10,463 nucleotides of DNA, from the NCBI GenBank assembly GCA_023430245.1, contig JAEZBA010000524.1:1-10463 (forward strand), given 5' to 3'. How positions within the stretch are numbered: the first letter of the stretch is position 1; each line of letters opens with the position of its first letter. Origin of the DNA: Pseudomonadota bacterium. Its GTDB lineage: Bacteria; Pseudomonadota; Alphaproteobacteria; Rhizobiales; Xanthobacteraceae. Under the pieces are notes generated by a model that did not search any database, had not been told where the DNA came from, and saw only the letters and a list, made by a program, of their open reading frames with translations. Positions 6,302 through 10,463 of this stretch are shown in pieces. The translations under genes and the position numbers were made by a program.

Positions 6302-7285
6302 ATGCCGCAATCCGAACGCCAGAAGCCGTTTGTGGTGGTCCGTGACGACGGGCCCGAAGCCGAAAAGCTGCGCGGCGCCGTGGTCGCGATTGGCAATTTC
6401 GACGGCGTGCATCGCGGCCACCGCTCGGTCATCGATCTGGCCATGAAGCGCGCCGCGGCGGCTGCCAAGCCGTCCGCGGTGCTGACGCTGGAGCCGCATC
6501 CGCGCAGCTATTTCCGTCCGGACACGGCGCTGTTCCGGCTGACCGACGAGCGCCAGAAGCTGCGGCTCCTCGCCGCCACCGAACTCGACGGCGCGGTGGT
6601 GCTGTCGTTCAACGCGGCGCTCGCGGGCCTGCCGGCCGAGCAGTTCGTGGCCGATATCCTAGTGGGTCGGCTGGGCGTGAGCGGGGTCGCCATCGGTTTC
6701 GACTTCCATTTCGGCCAGGGGCGGGGCGGCTCGCCTGCTTTCCTGACCGAAGCCGGACAGCGCTACGGCTTTCCGGTCGATGTGGCGCCGAAACTGGAGG
6801 ACGAGGGCCGGCCGGTGTCATCGGGCACCATCCGCACGGCGCTGGAAGCCGGGCGCGTGGTCGAGGCCGCCGAACTGCTCGGCTACCCCTGGTTCGCCTC
6901 GGGAGAGGTGGTCCACGGCGAAAAGCGCGGCCGCGAGATGGGCTTCCCGACTGCCAATCTGAAGCTCGACCCGGCTTGCGGCCTGAAGCACGGCATTTAT
7001 GCGGTGCGGGTCGGCATCGGCGACGCCCGTTACGACGGCGTGGCCAGCTTCGGCCGCCGCCCGACCTTCGACAACGGCGCGCCGTTGCTGGAGGTGTTCC
7101 TGTTCGGCTTTTCCGGCGACCTGTACGGGCAGGTCATCGATGTGGCGCTGATCGGCTGGATCCGGGCGGAGGAGAAATTCACCTCGATCGACGCGCTGAT
7201 GGCGCAGATGAATCTGGACGCCGAGCGCGCCCGCGATGCGCTGGCCCGCAATCCGGGCGCATTCCCCCCGCTCGGGCAGATTTGA
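6302..7285 (+). CDS. ribF: Bifunctional riboflavin kinase / FAD synthetase
   Basis: The 327-residue enzyme converts riboflavin to FMN and then FAD, using ATP in the cytoplasm. The N-terminal FMN adenylyltransferase domain has [10 protein letters not shown] (31-40), a HIGH-type nucleotidyl-transferase motif, and SSGTIR near its end. The C-terminal riboflavin kinase domain has [14 protein letters not shown] (206-219) with the ATP/magnesium-binding PTAN, and likely catalytic base E264 in LLEVFLFGF. The length fits the family (about 305-330). I placed the start at the ATG at 6302 because the frame upstream (ATG at 6230, GTG at 6272) encodes an arginine-rich, non-conserved leader. None of the three has a strong ribosome binding site, so 6230 remains possible and would put the gene nine bases after the MaoC stop. 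It lies 77 bases upstream of ileS, a classic bacterial gene pair. No FMN riboswitch-like structure was recognised. Confidence 0.96.
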   Translation: MPQSERQKPFVVVRDDGPEAEKLRGAVVAIGNFDGVHRGHRSVIDLAMKRAAAAAKPSAVLTLEPHPRSYFRPDTALFRLTDERQKLRLLAATELDGAVVLSFNAALAGLPAEQFVADILVGRLGVSGVAIGFDFHFGQGRGGSPAFLTEAGQRYGFPVDVAPKLEDEGRPVSSGTIRTALEAGRVVEAAELLGYPWFASGEVVHGEKRGREMGFPTANLKLDPACGLKHGIYAVRVGIGDARYDGVASFGRRPTFDNGAPLLEVFLFGFSGDLYGQVIDVALIGWIRAEEKFTSIDALMAQMNLDAERARDALARNPGAFPPLGQI

Positions 7286-7362
7286 CTGCGGCTCTCCCGC
7301 ATCGCGCCTTTGCGCGCTGCGGCACCCCTGCTACACAGCCCCGCCAGAGGCGATTTCCCGAT
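7286..7362 (+). other. Spacer between ribF and ileS with ribosome binding site
   Basis: The 77-base gap holds AGAGG at 7346-7350, twelve bases before the ileS ATG, a slightly long but usable ribosome binding site. A small GCGC-CTTT-GCGC hairpin is possible at about 7304-7315. TTGCGC and CTACAC sequences are present but not at sigma-70 spacing, so a separate ileS promoter is not shown and read-through from ribF is the simpler reading. Confidence 0.45.
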
Positions 7363-10350
7363 ATGACCCAGACTGAACGCGACTATTCCGAGACCCTGTT
7401 CCTGCCGCGCACCGAATTTCCGATGCGCGCCGGCCTGCCCGAGCGCGAGCCCATACTGCTGAAGCGCTGGAAGGACGAGAACCTGTACGGCAAGCTGCGG
7501 CAGGCCGCGAAGGACCGCGCGAAATTCATCCTGCATGACGGCCCGCCCTACGCCAACGGCAACATCCATATCGGCACGGCGCTCAACAAGATCCTCAAGG
7601 ACGTTGTGACCCGCAGCCAGCAGATGCTGGGCTTCGATTCCAATTATGTGCCGGGCTGGGACTGTCACGGCCTGCCGATCGAATGGAAGGTCGAGGAGGA
7701 GAACTACCGCTCCAAGAACAGGGCCAAGCCGAACTTCTCCGACCCCGCCGCGATGATAGCGTTCCGGCAGGAATGCCGCGCCTATGCCGAGCATTGGCTG
7801 AACGTGCAGCGCGAGGAGTTCAAGCGGCTCGGCGTCGAGGGCGACTGGGATCATCCCTACACGACGATGAGCTTTCCGGCCGAAGCGCAGATCGCGCGCG
7901 AGATCATCAAGTTCGCGCAGAACGGCACGCTGTATCGCGGCTCGAAGCCGGTGATGTGGAGCGTGGTGGAGAAGACCGCGCTCGCCGAGGCCGAGGTCGA
8001 ATACGAGGATTACACCAGCGATACGGTGTGGGTGAAGTTTCCGGTGAAGTTCGCGCGCGGCAAGCGGCATGCGGCGCTTGAGAAAAAATACAGGGGCGCC
8101 TCGGTGGTGATCTGGACCACCACGCCATGGACGCTGCCAGGCAACCGCGCGATCAGCTATTCGCCCAAGGTTTCGTATGGACTCTACAAGGTCACCGATG
8201 CCGCGCCCGACAACTGGGCGAAGTTCGGCGATATCTTCATCCTGTCGGAAAATCTCGCGGGCGAGGTGTTCAAGCAGGCACGCGTGACTGCTTATGACAA
8301 GATCGCCGACGTGCCGGCGGACGACCTTGCCGATCTCGGCTGCGCGCATCCGCTGCGTTCGCTCGGTTACGATTTCACCGTCCCGCTGCTCGCCGGCGAT
8401 CACGTCACCGACGATACCGGCACCGGCTTCGTGCATACCGCGCCGGGACATGGTCGCGAGGACTTCGAGGTCTGGACCGCGAGTGCGCGTGCGCTCGAGG
8501 CCGACGGCATCAACACCGCGATCCCCTACACCGTCGACGAGAACGGTGCGCTCACCGCGCATGCGCCGGGCTTTACTGGCAAGCGCGTCATCAACGACAA
8601 GGGCGAGAAGGGCGACGCCAACGACGCCGTCATCAAGGCGCTGGTCGGGGCCGGCAACATCATCGCGCGCGGCCGGCTCAAGCATCAATATCCGCATTCC
8701 TGGCGCTCGAAAAAGCCGGTGATCTTCCGCAACACGCCGCAATGGTTCATCGCGATGGACAAGAATATCGCGGGTGCGGGCGACACCTTGCGTCACCGCG
8801 CGATGACCGCGATCTCCGCCACACAATGGATTCCCGCCGCGGGCGAAAACCGCATCACCGGCATGATCGAGAGCCGCCCGGACTGGGTGATCTCGCGCCA
8901 GCGCGCCTGGGGCGTGCCGATTGCGGTCTTCGTGAAGGAGAAGGCAGACGGCTCGGTCGAGATCCTGAACGATGACGCTGTGAACAAGCGGATCGGCGAC
9001 GCCTTCGAGAAAGAGGGCGCCGATGCCTGGTACGCGGACGGCGCCGCCGCGCGTTTCCTCGGCGACCGCGCCAGCGAAGGCTGGCAGAAGGTCGACGACA
9101 TTCTCGACGTCTGGTTCGATTCCGGCTCGACCCATGCCTTCGTGCTGGAGGACGAACAGAACTTCCCGCAACTCAAAGGCATCGTCCGCAAGCCGAAAGG
9201 CGGCAACGACCAGGTGATGTATCTCGAAGGCTCGGACCAGCATCGCGGCTGGTTCCAGTCCTCGCTGCTGGAAAGCTGCGGCACCCGCGGCATCGCGCCG
9301 TTCGACATGGTGCTGACGCACGGCTTCGTGCTCGACGAGCACGGCCGCAAGATGTCGAAGTCGCTCGGCAACACGGTGGCGCCGCAGGACGTGATCAAGA
9401 ATTCCGGCGCCGACATCCTGCGGATGTGGGCCTGCGCCTCTGATTACGCCGACGATCTGCGTATCGGGCCGGAAATCCTCAAGACGAATGTCGAGACCTA
9501 TCGCAAGCTGCGCAATACCATCCGCTGGATGCTGGGTTCGCTCGCGCATTTTTCCGACGAGGATCGCATCGCCGTCGACAAGATGCCGGAACTGGAGCGG
9601 CTGATGCTGCACCGGCTGGCCGAACTCGACGCGGCGGTGAAGGAGGCGTATCGCGCGTTCGATTTCAAGCGCATCTTCGCGATGCTCAGCGCCTTCATGA
9701 CTAGCGATCTTTCGGCCTTCTATTTCGATATCCGCAAGGACGCGCTGTATTGCGATCCGGTCTCCTCGGTGAAGCGCAAGGCGGCGCTGACCGTGATCGA
9801 TCATCTGTTCCGCTGCACCGTCACCTGGCTTGCGCCGATGCTGTGCTTTACGGCGGAAGAAGCGTGGCTCTCGCGTTATGGCGACGACGCGCCCTCGGTG
9901 CATCTGCAACTGTTTCCCGATGTGCCGGCGGCATGGCGCGACGACAAGCTGGCGGAGAAGTGGCGGAAAATCCGCAACGTGCGCCGCGTGGTCACCGGTG
10001 CGCTCGAACTGGAGCGTGCGGGAAAACGCATCGGCTCGTCGCTGGAAGCCGCGCCGGTCGTCTACGTCTCCGACCTCGATCTGTTCGGTGCGATCGTCGA
10101 TGCCGATCTCGCGGAGATCTGCATCACTTCGAACGCGACACTGGCCGAAGGCGAGGGGCCGGCCGACGCCTTCCGTCTCGACGATGTACGTGGTGTCGCG
10201 GTTGTCCCTGCGCGTGCGCATGGCAAGAAATGCGCGCGGTCCTGGAAGATCACCGAGAGCGTCGGCGAAGACCCGGCCTATCCCGACGTGACTCCGCGCG
10301 ACGCACAGGCGCTCCGCGAATGGGATACGCTCCGCAAGGCCGCGGAATAG
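7363..10350 (+). CDS. ileS: Isoleucyl-tRNA synthetase
   Basis: The 995-residue class I synthetase charges tRNA-Ile with isoleucine and edits misactivated valine. In order it shows the catalytic core opening [14 protein letters not shown], the [15 protein letters not shown] segment, the CP1 editing domain with [11 protein letters not shown] (251-261) and [12 protein letters not shown] (editing aspartate D367), the core motif [19 protein letters not shown] (663-667) and a C-terminal anticodon-binding domain. Two points are unusual against the textbook enzyme: the HIGH motif is HIGT (69-72), and the C-terminal zinc site is reduced to a lone cysteine C957 in CARSW, with no CxxC partner. The ATG at 7363 begins [21 protein letters not shown], a normal family start; the same frame stays open upstream to 6976 inside ribF, but that part is not IleS-like. 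It is probably transcribed with MaoC and ribF. The length is ordinary for the proteobacterial type with a CP1 insert. Confidence 0.98.
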   Translation: MTQTERDYSETLFLPRTEFPMRAGLPEREPILLKRWKDENLYGKLRQAAKDRAKFILHDGPPYANGNIHIGTALNKILKDVVTRSQQMLGFDSNYVPGWDCHGLPIEWKVEEENYRSKNRAKPNFSDPAAMIAFRQECRAYAEHWLNVQREEFKRLGVEGDWDHPYTTMSFPAEAQIAREIIKFAQNGTLYRGSKPVMWSVVEKTALAEAEVEYEDYTSDTVWVKFPVKFARGKRHAALEKKYRGASVVIWTTTPWTLPGNRAISYSPKVSYGLYKVTDAAPDNWAKFGDIFILSENLAGEVFKQARVTAYDKIADVPADDLADLGCAHPLRSLGYDFTVPLLAGDHVTDDTGTGFVHTAPGHGREDFEVWTASARALEADGINTAIPYTVDENGALTAHAPGFTGKRVINDKGEKGDANDAVIKALVGAGNIIARGRLKHQYPHSWRSKKPVIFRNTPQWFIAMDKNIAGAGDTLRHRAMTAISATQWIPAAGENRITGMIESRPDWVISRQRAWGVPIAVFVKEKADGSVEILNDDAVNKRIGDAFEKEGADAWYADGAAARFLGDRASEGWQKVDDILDVWFDSGSTHAFVLEDEQNFPQLKGIVRKPKGGNDQVMYLEGSDQHRGWFQSSLLESCGTRGIAPFDMVLTHGFVLDEHGRKMSKSLGNTVAPQDVIKNSGADILRMWACASDYADDLRIGPEILKTNVETYRKLRNTIRWMLGSLAHFSDEDRIAVDKMPELERLMLHRLAELDAAVKEAYRAFDFKRIFAMLSAFMTSDLSAFYFDIRKDALYCDPVSSVKRKAALTVIDHLFRCTVTWLAPMLCFTAEEAWLSRYGDDAPSVHLQLFPDVPAAWRDDKLAEKWRKIRNVRRVVTGALELERAGKRIGSSLEAAPVVYVSDLDLFGAIVDADLAEICITSNATLAEGEGPADAFRLDDVRGVAVVPARAHGKKCARSWKITESVGEDPAYPDVTPRDAQALREWDTLRKAAE

Positions 10351-10373
10351 TTTGGCGGCTCAGTCCATTAACA

Positions 10374-10410
10374 GTCGTCCCCGCGCAGGCGGGGACCCAT
10401 ACGCCGTGAT
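10374..10410. repeat. REP-like dispersed palindrome downstream of ileS
   Basis: A perfect hairpin with eight-base arms, GTCCCCGC-GCAG-GCGGGGAC (10377-10396), is followed by CCATACGCCGTGAT. Sequences of this form, GTC-CCCGC...GCGGGGACCCATAC, recur as intergenic repeats in Bradyrhizobium/Rhodopseudomonas-type genomes; read in one frame they give VVPAQAGTHTP, a familiar spurious tail on predicted proteins. Only one copy is in this window. It starts 27 bases after the ileS stop and could act as a transcription or RNA-stability block, but no T-run follows. Outer borders are approximate. Confidence 0.7.
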
Positions 10411-10463
10411 TTCGCCGAGCTTCAGCGAAGCAGTTCTTGCGCGCATTTTATCTTGCGATACCC
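10411..10463. other. Tail of window, no gene recognised
   Basis: The last 53 bases contain a TTCGC...GCGAA inverted pair (about 10411-10429) that may belong to the preceding repeat, and an AT-richer stretch CATTTTATCTTGCGATA that could be the promoter region of the next gene. No coding frame can be supported. Confidence 0.3.

Noticed and set aside
6976..7362. In-frame N-terminal extension of IleS by 129 residues
   Set aside because: It overlaps ribF out of frame and is arginine/proline-rich. Normal IleS N-terminal sequence begins at the ATG at 7363, preceded by AGAGG.
7030..10221. Very long open frame (about 1060 codons) antisense to ileS and ribF
   Set aside because: High-GC codon bias keeps the opposite strand open. 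The translation is rich in His, Arg and Gln with no domain, and the plus strand carries two unmistakable enzymes.
1..10463. Defence island, CRISPR array, prophage or other novel multi-gene system
   Set aside because: No integrase, transposase, nuclease, reverse transcriptase, toxin-antitoxin pair or spaced direct-repeat array is present. Every sizeable gene belongs to a known chromosomal family.

Overview
The window is high-GC, gene-dense DNA whose protein motifs and gene order fit an alphaproteobacterium, most likely the Bradyrhizobium / Rhodopseudomonas / Afipia group. This rests on the IleS and RibF protein style, an alphaproteobacterial type of HAD class IIA protein, and a dispersed GC-rich palindrome after ileS of the kind common in those genomes. 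No similarity search could be run, so the genus is an inference. I see no mobile element, integrase, CRISPR array, tRNA or rRNA, and no defence-type cluster.

Left part (1-2599): two divergent envelope-glycosylation genes share a 98-base intergenic region. On the minus strand, running off the left edge, is a family-2 glycosyltransferase with two C-terminal membrane segments (ArnC/GtrB/RgtE-like). On the plus strand is a multi-pass GT-C transferase (ArnT/PMT_2-like). Together they look like a two-step route: a cytoplasmic enzyme charges a polyprenyl phosphate with a sugar, then a membrane enzyme passes the sugar to a periplasmic acceptor, possibly lipid A or LPS core.

Middle part (2726-5523): a membrane-anchored coiled-coil protein with a degenerate EAL domain has the layout of the Caulobacter flagellar c-di-GMP effector TipF. 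It is followed by a HAD class IIA phosphatase-like protein with a TTG start. Convergent to that, on the minus strand, is a stand-alone CheY-like receiver.

Right part (5753-10350): after a 229-base divergent intergenic region come three co-directional genes, probably one transcription unit: a MaoC-type (R)-enoyl-CoA hydratase, ribF (riboflavin kinase/FAD synthetase) and ileS (isoleucyl-tRNA synthetase). The ribF-ileS pair is a widespread bacterial arrangement, often followed by lspA; the window ends 113 bases after ileS, so lspA cannot be confirmed. A repeat-type hairpin lies in that tail.

Most of the window is ordinary chromosome. The points most worth a second look are the EAL protein with a broken DDFG loop, the non-canonical HIGH motif and missing zinc ligands of IleS, the divergent polyprenyl-sugar gene pair, and palindromes in the receiver/MaoC intergenic region.
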